DNA from: Spirogloea muscicola
Lineage: Eukaryota > Streptophyta > Zygnematophyceae > Spirogloeales > Spirogloeaceae
Reading direction: 5' to 3'
NCBI GenBank assembly: GCA_009602725.1
Contig: WELB01000008.1
Location: 132,329-177,888, forward strand
Length of the DNA: 45,560 nucleotides
The stretch's first letter is position 1; every line of letters begins with the position of its first letter. This document shows, piece after piece, positions 1 to 9,925 of the stretch. The position numbers and the translations under genes are program-made. Under the pieces are notes generated by a model that was given only the letters and a program-made list of their open reading frames with translations, was not told where the DNA came from and did not search any database.

Positions 1-210
1 TGGCCCCGCAGCGCAGCGCCCGGGACGACGGCGGCGGCGGCCTGCGGGGCCTGCGCTCCAGCACCCTCGCCGCGCTGCAGTGCTTCCCGGCCGCGCTGCC
101 GCTCCTCCCGGCCTTCTTCCCCTCCACTCCAGGTCCCGGCCACCACTCACGACCACCGCCGTCGTCGGCCGTCGTTAGCGCTGCCGCTGCGGCCATGGAC
201 TGTCGCGCTC
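1..210. other. GC-rich upstream stretch, no assignable gene
   Basis: One plus-strand frame is open from base 3 and rich in Leu, Ala and Pro. It could be the end of a neighbouring exon or simply GC-rich 5' sequence of the gene starting at 211. No motif identifies it, and the frame used by that gene has no ATG before 211. Confidence 0.3.
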
Positions 211-1682
211 ATGGCCATGAATTTGGCGCGTCGTCTGTGTGCAGATGCGCTGGAGAGCCGTCCGCCGCCGCCGAGCGCCGAGCTGCGACTGCGGACGCTG
301 GAGCACGGCTGGCCGTGGCGGCGGCAGCCCCAGGCGGACCCGGAGGACGCCGCCGCCGACTCCCTGGCGGCGCGCCTCTCGCCGCCCGAGGTCTGCGCCA
401 TCGGCGACCGCATCTGGCGCAACGAGTGCGGCGGCACGACCGCCGGGCTCACGACGTGGAACCACGGCGAGAACTTCGCCTCGCTCGGCATCGGCCACTG
501 CATCTGGTGAGCCTGTGGGGCCAGGAACTTGAGTGGTGCCACAAGGGATGCGCACCTCAGTTGCTGAGTTTGCCTGGATATCGGCTCCAGTTAGCTCCAG
601 TTGGCTTCAGCTTGCTGTGGAGATTGGCCCCAATTAGCTCCACTTTGCTCCAGTCGGCTCCAGCTTGACGTCTTGCGGTCCTGTGCTGCGTTTGACAGGT
701 ACCCACGGTGGCACCGTGGCCCGTACGAGGAGAGCTTCCCGGCGCTCATCGCGTACCTCAGGGAGCAGCCGGGCGTCGACGTGCCCGGCTGGCTCGCCGG
801 GCGCCGCCGGACGCCGCCCTGCCCCTGGAGGAGGTAGCTTGATCTCGCTCCCGGGCACGTCAGCCTGGTCTCATTGCTGAGGGCTGTTGAGGTCTTCGAG
901 TGGTGATTGATGGCTGCCTGTAAGTGTGAGCAGCAAGGAGGAGTTCGATGCGGCGCGACACTCGGAGCGAATGGTGGAGCTACGCGAGCTGCTGGCAGCC
1001 ACGGTGCCGCTGCAGTGCCACTTCATGACCCGTCGCCTGGCGGGCGCGCTGCCCAAGATGGTGAGCAGCGTCTCGTCAGCCGAGCGGCGGGCCATCCGGG
1101 ACCGTTTCCTCAGCGTTGCAGGTGAGCACTGTGGCTACCTGTGGCTACCTCAAGAGTCCTTGTCCTGGCATCAATTTTGACTTCTGTATCAGATATGGGA
1201 AGCCCTCAATTACATTACCTGTAGTGGGTCATGTTGCATGCGAGTCTTTGTTAGCTTGTAGTCAAGGGCAATTGCAGCCTTACCACGTCTTCAGTAGTCT
1301 TGCTATGCTAGATGTGTCGTATCTGGTTCTGCTCTTTGTCGCCTGTGGTTGACTTAAGAGTCCATTGGTGCTCATTGCAGCTGAGCCAATGGGGCTGTAC
1401 GTCCTCATGGACTACGTCAACTTCAAGGGCGAGGGCACTCAGGGCTCTGAGCAGTACAAAGGCGCTGGCTGGGGCCTGCTGCAAGTCCTGCAGGCCATGG
1501 GCGACGCCTGGAAGGATGACCGCCCCAGCAGAAGCTGCGAGGGTTCTGCCAAGCAGGCGTTTGTGGCGGCCGGCAAGCGCGTGCTCTGCCAGCGGGTTGC
1601 GAATTCACCGCCGGACCGCGGCGAAGTTCGGTGGCTCGATGGCTGGGCAAACCGCCTTGACACCTACGTCCAACCTGTATAG
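211..1682 (+). CDS. Conserved lysozyme-like protein of bacterial type, four exons
   Basis: Exons 211-506, 699-833, 934-1121 and 1381-1682 join in frame with GT-AG introns to about 306 residues. The first exon ends in LTTWNHGENFASLGIGH followed by an I-W whose Trp codon is split by intron 1; exon 2 continues YP..GPYEESFPAL. Exon 3 holds an ELRELLAATVPLQ helix and exon 4 DYVNFKGEG followed by GWGLLQVL. I recall this combination from a conserved, functionally unnamed family of bacterial secreted proteins or lipoproteins. The E-x(n)-GIGH arrangement resembles the catalytic hairpin of T4-type (GH24) lysozymes, and FKGEG falls where those enzymes have their F-N-x-G segment; a cell-wall hydrolase role is therefore inference only. 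ATG 211 is the first in-frame Met (a second lies 6 nt downstream) and the N-terminus is weakly signal-like. The gene is convergent with HPPD. Confidence 0.75.
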
Positions 1683-2319
1683 GAGGTCGCATTGGCTTCC
1701 CCCTCCTTATCCTTTTGTACAGATTAGCAATGATTTGCTCCCTCCAATTGATTGTGGCGAAGCAGGACAAATTGCTGAGCTGCTTAAGAGAGATTGTAGA
1801 GTAGTTGCCCATTGTTTGATACTCCTGCTTGATTGATACAAGGCATGCTCCTGAAAAGCCAGGAGAGACGGATAGAGAGGCATCATCCAGCAAGCATTTG
1901 CCAAATAGGATGGCATGTTGCTTGCTGATTGGCAGATGCACGCAGGTGCTCAAGGCAGAATCTAGCTCTGCATGTGTGCTCTGTGTTATCCGTACTAACT
2001 CAAGTGCACTCCATTGAACTAGGTAGGCTCAAGAAATCCTCCAAGTACGGTACAAATACACCAAGCCGTGCTGACATGAAGCACAGTCTTGATGTACTAG
2101 TCATGCAAAGGTTTACACTCAACAGTGTCTACAAATGGACTTCACAGTATCTACAAACAGACCAGTAACTTCTGTCACTAAGACGACAGCTGACAGTTTT
2201 TGGCCACCTATTAGCAACCAGCCCAGGCTAGCGTCAGCACAATACTGCAAAACCGGGTTCATCAAGGTTGATCTTAGGAAGGCAGAAACAGGCGAGTCGC
2301 ACATAAGTAACGCATCCGA
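1683..2319. other. Intergenic between convergent genes
   Basis: This stretch holds the presumed 3' UTRs of the lysozyme-like gene and of HPPD. I see no further gene, repeat or RNA in it. Confidence 0.5.
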
Positions 2320-4420
2320 CTACTTGGCCTGAACGCCATCCAGTGTTCGCTCGTAGTCCTCAATGGACTTGAAGAGCTCCGAGAAGTTGCCCTTTCCAAA
2401 GCCGCCGCAGCCCCCCCGCTGATACTCCTCACCAGAGGCACTCTTCTCCATGCAACCAATGCGCTGGATGACTTCGATGAAGATAGTCGGCCTAGGAGAT
2501 ACAAGATGCGGTGTGTCATCGGGAATGACTACGCCTTCTTTGCACACTAGTGACTATACATATACTGCAGGTATGTGGAACTCACGAGCAAGGCACAGAA
2601 GCAACTGCACGATCAAGATAAGTAAGCTTAACTGAGCAATTTCGACAAACAAAACTGAGGGCTCACAATGCAAGAAGTGCTTTGACCGTGACTTTCACCT
2701 GACTCACCTATCTCCCAGCGGCTTGGTGAATATCTGCAGGAGAATGCCTTGGTCGTCTTTGTCCACCAGCAGGCCAAGCTCCCTTGCCTCCGCCAACTGC
2801 GCCTCTGTGAGATCATCGCCCACCTTTCGAGGCAGCTCCTCGTAGTACTTGTCAGAGGGCCGCGGCATGAAGTCAAAGCCCGCAATGTGAGTCTGAGCGC
2901 GCATCTCGCGCAAAGTGGCGAAGATGTCCACGCACTTGAGTGCCAGGTGCTGCAAACCTGGCCCCTCATTGTGCTCCAGGTACGTCTGCCACTCAGAGAT
3001 GGACAGAGGTCTTACTACAAGTAGTGCAGCTACATCTGTTGTTGCTATTGTGTGAGGATCGCAGTGAGCACCATCTACTGAAGCACCAAGCAACCTACCA
3101 ACAAGCATGTCAACTCACACTTCCTGCCCCAAGACACTGCGATGGAAGCGCGCCAAGCAATTCACCTGTATCTGGGACTTGCGCTTGGTACCAAAAGTTG
3201 GCTCGTTGACGGGGAGGATGACCATCTCATTGTTGCTGGCTAGCACCTTGCTGTTGAGTCCACTGTCGATTGTGCCGACATCCTCGGCCGTGAACTCGGC
3301 AAAGTCGTGGAAGCCCGTGAATCGCGAAATATAATCGATTGCCTCCTTGAGGTCCGGCACATTGCCCACGGCATGATCAAGCCGCGTGAGGCCATAGCAG
3401 AGCGGTGGTGACTCGACAGGCTCATAGTTGGGCAGAAACGGCCCTCGAAAGGTCCCAGTGCTTATGTACCGCAGTACGACGTCGCCGTATAGGTGCACCT
3501 CGGCAATACTTAGCTCCTCCTGACTGGTGTTGTCCACCAGTGTCTGCGGCGCAAGTATTCCTACCGCCCCATTTGCGATGCTTTCCTCGTATGCCACGGC
3601 CGCGTCACCCACAAGCAAGCCAATTGCTCTCACTGCAAGGTCAAGGAACACCATTGACTAGCCAGATTAGATGATTCAGTCGCAAGTTACAAGACGAAGG
3701 CCGTAGTAGAAGAAAAGTCTGTTGTGCATGTGAAAGTGCGTAAGCAGATGACTTAATCAAGAGAAAGAAATGGACAGCATGCTCAAGGGGGGCAGACTAG
3801 CAGGAGGGAGACTGCTTTGAGAATCGAGGACCTGACCGCCAAGCCCATGTGTCGCAAAGAACCGCCGCGCATTGTCAGCTTGGAAAGCAGGGTGCGGCAT
3901 CCTTGTAGAGCTTTGGTCAATCTTGCTGGAGTACGGCGCGGTGAAGACAAAGACGAGGTCGTTGGACTGCAGGACGTAGCTGCAGTACGTCTGTGAGCAG
4001 TTTCACGCGTTTAACTGCTGTCAGCCGGCTGCAATCTCCACAATCACAACCTTTCACACCAATACCGCGAAGACCAATGGACTTAGAGCTAGGGGCAACA
4101 GTCCGACTAGGCTGGCTCGCCGGGCTCTTGGAGCGACTCAGCCTGTAAGCGCCTCACCGCGGCAAGCAGGAGTGGCCCGGCGGCGAGCCGCCACTCACCT
4201 GGTTGCCCGTCGTCTGGTTGGACTTGGCGACGAGGCGCATGCCGAGGCCGGTGGCGAAGCGCTGGTACGTGCACGTCGCGTCGCCGCAGTAAAACTCCAC
4301 GTGGTGGAAGCGCAGCGCCTCGAAGCGGTCCGTGCGGGGGTTGTGGCGCTGGAATCTGTCGAAGCCGGTCAGCGTGGCCGTCGATGTGGAGACGGCGCCC
4401 GCCGCGGCCGCCGGCGCCAT
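2320..4420 (-). CDS. HPD: 4-hydroxyphenylpyruvate dioxygenase
   Basis: The enzyme converts 4-hydroxyphenylpyruvate to homogentisate, used in tyrosine breakdown and, in plants and algae, for plastoquinone and tocopherol. Five exons read from the right: 4420-4199, 3990-3837, 3632-3166, 2985-2708 and 2491-2320, giving 430 residues, the normal family length. The N-terminal domain has FHHVEFYCGDA and SNDLVFVFTAPYS. The catalytic domain carries the iron ligands: His in RLDHAVGNV, His in LQHLAL and Glu in FIEVIQRIGC. The C-terminal GGCGGFGKGNFSELF helix, which closes the active site, is intact. I chose ATG 4420 because family similarity starts about 30 residues later; the short Ala/Thr-rich leader is not an obvious plastid transit peptide, so a cytosolic enzyme is possible. 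It is divergent from the serine hydrolase gene, about 690 bp apart. Confidence 0.97.
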
Positions 4421-4768
4421 GTCGTCGCCGCCTTCGGAGCTGCCCCGGAGCGAGGGCCGGCCCGCGATACAATATCAGGACCAGCGCACGGCCTTAAAGC
4501 CGTCGCACGCAGGGCGAGTCGAAGGCCAGCCGCTCGCTGCGCCACGGCCCGCGGCGACGGCGGCGGCGGCGTCGGCGGCGGCGGCGCTCACTCGGAGTCG
4601 AGCGTGTCGAGGCGGAGACAGCCCGCCTGGTCGAGGCTGGCGAAGAAGGCGTCGGAGATCTGCTGCCCGAGCGAGTTCAGCATCGGCGCCGCCGGCGCCG
4701 GCACCGCTGCCCTCCGGCCCCTGCGAGCAGCCTCCGGGGCCTGCCCCTCCGCCCGAGCGCCGGCGCAT

Positions 4769-4804
<36 letters not shown>

Positions 4805-5106
4805 AGGAAGGCGGTGTCGGCGCAGGGGCGCGAGAGGGGCAGCACCGAGAATCAGGCCCCGTTCCCTGCTGACGGGGATGGGCCGCGAGGGGCCCGGGCC
4901 AGTCAGCGTCAGCGTTGTCAGCGGCGCTGACGCCTGACGAGGCGGAGCGACCCCGCAATCCCCGGCGGCGGCGGCGGAGGCGGCGGCAGCGGCGCCGCCG
5001 ACCGCCGTGGACTTCGCGAGCGCGGTGGCGGCGGCGGCGTTGACTGCGGCGGCGTTGACGGCGGCGGCGGCGGCGGGGAGGGGCATGAGGTTGCGGCGGC
5101 GTACGG
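4421..5106. promoter_or_regulatory. Divergent GC-rich intergenic region between HPPD and FSH hydrolase
   Basis: The two start codons face away from each other across 686 bp of very GC-rich sequence with a perfect (CCG)n tract and many shorter GGC runs. Both 5' UTRs and a shared promoter must lie here. No TATA box or recognisable site is visible. Confidence 0.5.
4769..4804. repeat. (CCG)n microsatellite, about 12 units
   Basis: A perfect trinucleotide tract lies in the HPPD/FSH intergenic region. Long poly-Gly, poly-Ala or poly-Arg readings through it are artefacts of the repeat. Confidence 0.9.
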
Positions 5107-7021
5107 ATGGCCGGCGGCCGCACGCTGCCGCGCCTCCTGTGCCTGCACGGCCTCTACCAGGTGCCCTCAAACCCCAAAACCTGAATCCTGAGCCCACGGC
5201 TTGCCGCGTCTCGCTTGCCGTCGCGCACCCAGAAGGACTCCGCCGTCGTTCCCGAGCTCGTTGGCTGGCAGGGCAAGTGACCCGTCCGCCGCGGATGCCC
5301 CCGCCGCCGCCCGTTGCAGAACGGGAAGGTCTTCGCGCAGCGCGCGGGCGCCATCACCTCGGCCTTGGAAGGCGTCGCGGACGCCGGTGAGCCGCTGCGA
5401 GCTCCTCCTCGGCCGCCGCAGTGGCCGCAGCAGTGGCCGCGGCATGTCACGGCCGCTAACCAAATGGCCGCTATAGTCTTCGATGTTAGCTGAAGGCGCA
5501 GTCCCTTCTCTGCATAACCGCCGCCGCCGCCGCCGCCGCCGCCGCAGTGTTTGTATCGGCGCCCAATGTGGTGGAGCCTGTGGTGCGGCTGGGGTCATCT
5601 GCGGCAAGCGGGAGGCTGCTCTCGGGCATGCCCGGCAGCGAGCGGTGGCCGCCCGCCTGCACTGACGTTGGCGCTGCGCCCCCCCGAGCAGCATCTGGCG
5701 ACTGTCATGTCGCACGACTCAGTGACAAGCACGGACAGGCCCTCGCCAGCAGTGCTCCACGGCGCCGACTCGTTTGTGGAGCCGGCCCTCAGCTCGCGGA
5801 CCACCATGCAGAAGAGCATGCCTGCGGAAGCAGAGCCGTTCGGCCAGGACCTGACCAAAGGGCGCCGTCGTCGACATTCGCAGCGACGGGCAATGGGCGG
5901 ACCAGGTCGCTCCGGGGCCTGCACCTGGCTGTGGAGTTTGGCGGCGACCTCGCCGAAGGCTACCGTGCCTGGTTCTTGCAGAGGGCAGCGCCCGAGGCTG
6001 AGGAGGCGGCTTACGCGCGCTCGCTCGAGCTCCTCCATAACACCAACCGCCGCAAGGTGTGGCTCTCGCCTCCTCGCCGCCTCGTCTGTCCGTCGGCTAA
6101 GTCTGCCATTTGACTCTCACAAGTCCCACTTTGATGGTGCGGCCTGCAGGGCCCTTTCGCTGGTGAGTGACGCGCTCCGTTGCTGTACCAGAACAGCACT
6201 TTGGTGATGATAGAGTATGGCTGGTTCTCTTAAGATTTAGCATAGCATGCAGCAGCAAGCAAGGGGTCAGTCGCCACTTGCTCTACCTGCAGTTGTTGCA
6301 ATTGTCCTGGGTTGCAGCAGACAAAGGCCACTGTTCTTGTGCCCAGACACAACATCCAAAATGATCCTGATTGGCAACCACACAGCAGTACTTGGAAGCA
6401 GATTAGGTGACGGGAAAGCAAACCCTTTCTGGCTTTCTAGTGCAGGAAGATCCTGCAGCACGTTTATCTGTGCAGACTGTGGCATCCACATGCAGGCGTG
6501 CTGGGCTTCTCGCAAGGTGCCACAATGGCGGGGCTCATGTGCACCGCTGCGGTGAGCGCCAGCTTGGACATCCGGCCACTCGTGTCGGTCCTGTGCTCCG
6601 GAAGAGTTTCACAGGCCCCCCACCTTCAGCCGGCCTACAGGTCGGGCCTGCTGCACGGCGTCAGGTCGCTGCACGTCATCGGCCTCCAGGACCAGGTCGT
6701 CTTTCCCGAGCACAGCCTGGAGCTCTTTGGCTACTTCCAGGAGGCATCAAGAGGGCTTACCAAAAAGGTTCATCACAACCTGAAGATGCCTTCTGTGAAT
6801 ACTGAAGAGGCATAGAGCAGCTGCTAGTTTATTCTCCACGGTTGTGCAAAACGTTGTGCACGTTGTGGCACCTGGCCTTTCAACACACTTGCAACTGCTG
6901 CTTATTGGCCTCACTTGCAGTTCACCTGCACTGACTACAGGTGGAGCATGACGGTGGACACACCTTACCTTTTCGCAAGGACATTGTAGATTGGTTGCAC
7001 GACAGCCTTGGCGGTTGCTAG
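5107..7021 (+). CDS. FSH1/OVCA2-family serine hydrolase
   Basis: This is an alpha/beta-hydrolase (esterase) of the FSH family. Exons: 5107-5160, 5320-5386, 5548-6056, 6150-6162, 6496-6767 and 6941-7021, 331 residues if complete. Exon 1 gives TLPRLLCLHGLYQ, the oxyanion-strand start, and exon 2 NGKVFAQRAGAI. The 13-nt exon 4 supplies GPFAG immediately before VLGFSQGATMAGL of exon 5, which holds the nucleophile Ser. The acid is Asp in IGLQDQVV and the catalytic His is in EHDGGHTLP of exon 6, so the Ser-Asp-His triad is complete. The weak part is exon 3: after FVSAPNVVEP and before GYRAWFLQ it runs about 100 Arg/Ala-rich residues with no family counterpart, so an intron may have been missed or an insertion exists. 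Substrate is unknown. Confidence 0.85.
5518..5545. repeat. (CCG)n tract abutting a splice acceptor
   Basis: The tract fills the last bases of intron 2 of the serine hydrolase and runs directly into the CAG acceptor at 5545-5547, in the place where a polypyrimidine tract normally stands. Confidence 0.85.
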
Positions 7022-7359
7022 CAGGGCGCATGGAGGCCTCGCCAGAACGTAAGCAAGTATTGCTGCCAGCATTGGACGGCAATGTTTGTATTGAGTTCGA
7101 TCTCGTGACATAAGAGGAGTACTTAGCGTCATCCAGGGACAAGTCTAATTGGGCAATGCAGCTTGGCTGCCTCGCCTGGCAAGTGTTGCAGCATCACTGG
7201 AACTTGAGCAACAAGTGTTTCACGTAGCTCGTTTTGCTCCACATGACCTCTAAAGCATATAAGAGGACGCATAACATGGAACACAAAGCAAGAGCATGAA
7301 TGTGGAACAGGTCTGTACACTTCGAACTTGGTGTGTCAAATGTCAGATTGACAGCAACA
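7022..7359. other. Intergenic between convergent FSH hydrolase and CCS
   Basis: Presumed overlapping or adjacent 3' UTRs; no coding or structural feature recognised. Confidence 0.45.
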
Positions 7360-9621
7360 TCAAGCCTGAACGTAATCACTGGGAGTAGACTCCCAGATGA
7401 TTGTGCCATCGCAGGTGCAAAGTTGCTTGTAGTTTTGCCCGACCCCAGCGCTTCTGGCTATCACAGCTGCTACTGCATCCTCATTGTGGGTGCCACCTTG
7501 GATGACGACAGCCCGGCCAATCAAATCCCAAATTTTCAGCATCCCCTTCGCCGAGGACGTCTCAGCATGACCCTTCGTATCAGCCACAAGGCTGCCAAGG
7601 TCACCAAGCCTCTCCCCCTGCCAGCACATGTAATGACAAAAGGGATGCTCAACGGTAGCCAATAGCACATTTCAGAATGTGACTTGTTGATGATGCTTTG
7701 CAGATGACAAAGCCAACCACCAGACTCCCACCATCATAAGCACGAACTTTGTGCAAAGCTAGCTATGGGAGTCGAAGAGCACTGTAAGTGTCAATAAACA
7801 GGTGCCCCAGTGCAGTTCTGCAAGGAGGAGCCCAACCTCACAACCATTGACCCCGTTGTAGAGGCCCCCCGTGCTTGCTGCCCCCTTTGTGAGATCACCA
7901 TACTCGTTGATGGACCAGCTGTGGCAGCCTGGAGAAAGGCCATCAATTGTGGCTTCCAAACGTACCTGCTCTTGACTTACTTGTGCAAATCGCACAACAC
8001 CGAAGACTCTGGGCCCCTTAAACTCTGCAACAGCTGCACTAAGAGCAAGCTCTGCACAAGGATGGCATTTAGGAAAATGCTTTAAAAATTTCATAGCGTT
8101 TGAGAACGAAATCAACATAGGAGCACAATCTTGTGTAAGTACATGAAAGCATCCAGTGCTACTACACTACAGGTATAGTAGTAAAGGAGATAGTTGATTG
8201 CAATTCTGTTGTGGAAAGCCCTGCTCGATGAGCCTTAAATTCCTTCCACTTGGTCCTAGCGCACTTGCTATGCTCATCCTTAATGCACTTGTTATGCTCG
8301 TGATGGTGCAGGTAGGTGTAGAATCAGATTGATGAGATGATATGTGAAGCACCTGCCGGAGAGCCCTGCCCAATGAGCCTTGACTTCCTTCCACTCTCTT
8401 CCAGCGCACTGGTCAAGCTCGTGAGTGTGCTGGTACCCAGCACTCGCACGACCTGGTTGGGCAGGTCAACATCTACGTGCTGCACACCTGTGTAAACACA
8501 AAGCACAAAAGCTCTTCAGAAAGACATCAGACGCTGTGTGAGCTTTCAGTTGCTCTGCGAGCACAAGCCCTGTCATTGACCACTTCCAAGCTCATGACAA
8601 CATCACAAAGTTTTTCCTTAGAAGCTAGAAGCTCTTGGACTTTACCTTCAAGCAATTCAAGCTTGGTCCGTACTGACTTCACACAACCCTCACACTTCAT
8701 ATCCACCATAAACTCTGTCTACAGACGATTGCAAGGGCTCGACAATAATTGCTGTCAGGTCATCTCGTTAAGCTGTTGTCTAAGTGCGCAACTCAGCCCT
8801 TCGCGGCCATGACTTTAACAAGAGTGCGGGAGGCGGTCACAACATGCACACGCATCAACCAATGTTGTCCAGGTAGTGCTCGAGCACTGTATCATTATTA
8901 CTCAGACCAAGCTGACCGGGATGAAAATATGTTATATTCGTCTAAGAGCAGATAACAGAAGCAAAATAAGCAGGCAGTGAAGCCGCCAGCTCCCATCAGT
9001 CAGGAGATGGCAAAGCGGAGCTGCCCCGGATCGATACTTGATAAATATTCCTGCGCCAGTGTTACGAGCAGGCAGATGAAAGCCACTGCTAATATAAACT
9101 GCTCGATTCCTCACCATCAGCTCAGGCAGTGGTTCGTTACCCTGCATCAAGGAAGCCATCAGTCAGTCCAGCAGCGGACGGAAAATTGTCAGTGCAATCC
9201 TTCCAGGCAATTTGGAATGGCAGAGCCACTGCTGACTTAGCAGCTTGCCATAACATTTAAGCTGCAAATAAGGAGTTGCAGCTCCGAAGCACAGCTCCGA
9301 TTCAGCACCAGGGCAGCTGCCGCCAAGTGCGGCAGCAATTGCTCGTCTCACCTTCGACGGAGCTTGGACTTCCATGGCAGTAACGCCCGCGGAGGCCGTC
9401 GCTTGCCCGGGCACCGCGGCCGTGCGCGCAAGAGGTCGTCGGGCGCCGTTGTGGAGGCTGCCGAAGCTCGCGCCGACGCCGCTGCCGGCACCGAAAGACT
9501 GGCAGGCTGGCGCCGCCTCGCCGCGCACGCAGGCAAGAGGACGAGGCAGCAGCGCAGCCGCCGCCGCCGCCGCCGCCGCCGCCGCTGCGGGGCCGGCGCA
9601 GGCGCGCAGGGCGGCGGCCAT
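7360..9621 (-). CDS. CCS: Copper chaperone for superoxide dismutase
   Basis: CCS delivers Cu(I) to Cu/Zn-SOD and forms its disulfide. Five exons from the right: 9621-9352, 8718-8646, 8487-8353, 8051-7852 and 7617-7360; 311 residues, close to plant CCS. Exon 1 encodes a poly-Ala, Arg- and Ser-containing leader of about 85 residues, likely a plastid transit peptide. Exon 2 starts TEFMVDMKCEGCV, the Atx1-like domain with its MxCxxC copper site; exon 3 completes it (VDVDLPNQVVRVLG, SRLIGQGSP). Exons 4-5 are the SOD-like domain (AAVAEFKGPRVFGVVRFAQ, HSWSINEYGDL, GRAVVIQGG, VIARSAGVGQNYKQLC). The C-terminal CTCDG supplies the CxC motif of domain III, followed by TIIWE. An in-frame ATG at 9675 would add 18 residues; 9621 gives the more typical leader. 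It is divergent from VPS18. Confidence 0.96.
8213..8314 (-). pseudogene. Decayed partial duplicate of CCS exon 3 inside intron 3
   Basis: Read on the minus strand this segment matches the 3' part of CCS exon 3 (about 8357-8435): both contain TCACGAGC, a GTGGAAGGAA core and AAGGCTCAT followed by GCAGGGC. By eye they agree at roughly four of five bases over the last 50. The copy still reads open (IASALGPSGRNLRLIEQG against LTSALEESGRKSRLIGQG), has an internal direct repeat of about 27 nt, lacks the 5' half of the exon, and has lost the GT donor (CCACAACAG in place of CCGGCAGGT). Confidence 0.75.
9557..9585. repeat. (GCC)n tract coding poly-Ala in the CCS leader
   Basis: The trinucleotide tract is translated on the minus strand as about ten consecutive alanines in the presumed transit peptide of CCS, so its length may vary between strains. 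Confidence 0.85.
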
Positions 9622-9925
9622 GGAATTCCTGCCACCAGTGGCTTCTGTCAACTCCGATTCTTGAGCACTGCTCAATGCTTTACCCAGGGGCTCAGGCCCG
9701 TGCCGTAAAATTCAATTGGTATGCAAATATCCTCGCGCTTCCCGTTGCAGCAGCTAGTTGTCGCGGCGCCTGCGCCGGCGTTGGCGGCGCAGGCCGCGGC
9801 GGCCTAGGCGCCGGCGGCGGCGTGAGCGAGCCTTGTCTAGTCTAGGGCTTGAGCTGTCTGGAGTCCCTGCTCTCGGCCGCCGCCGCAACCGCCGAGGTCC
9901 CGCGGCAGCTCATGAGCGCGCCGGG
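9622..9925. promoter_or_regulatory. Divergent region between CCS and VPS18
   Basis: About 300 bp separate the two start regions. The CCS half is ordinary in composition and the VPS18 half is GC-rich with repeated GGC units. Both promoters must share this space if the VPS18 start given here is right. Confidence 0.45.

Noticed and set aside
9718-9730. ATGCAAAT octamer-like site upstream of VPS18
   Set aside because: The octamer is meaningful for animal POU factors; a single match in algal DNA carries no weight.
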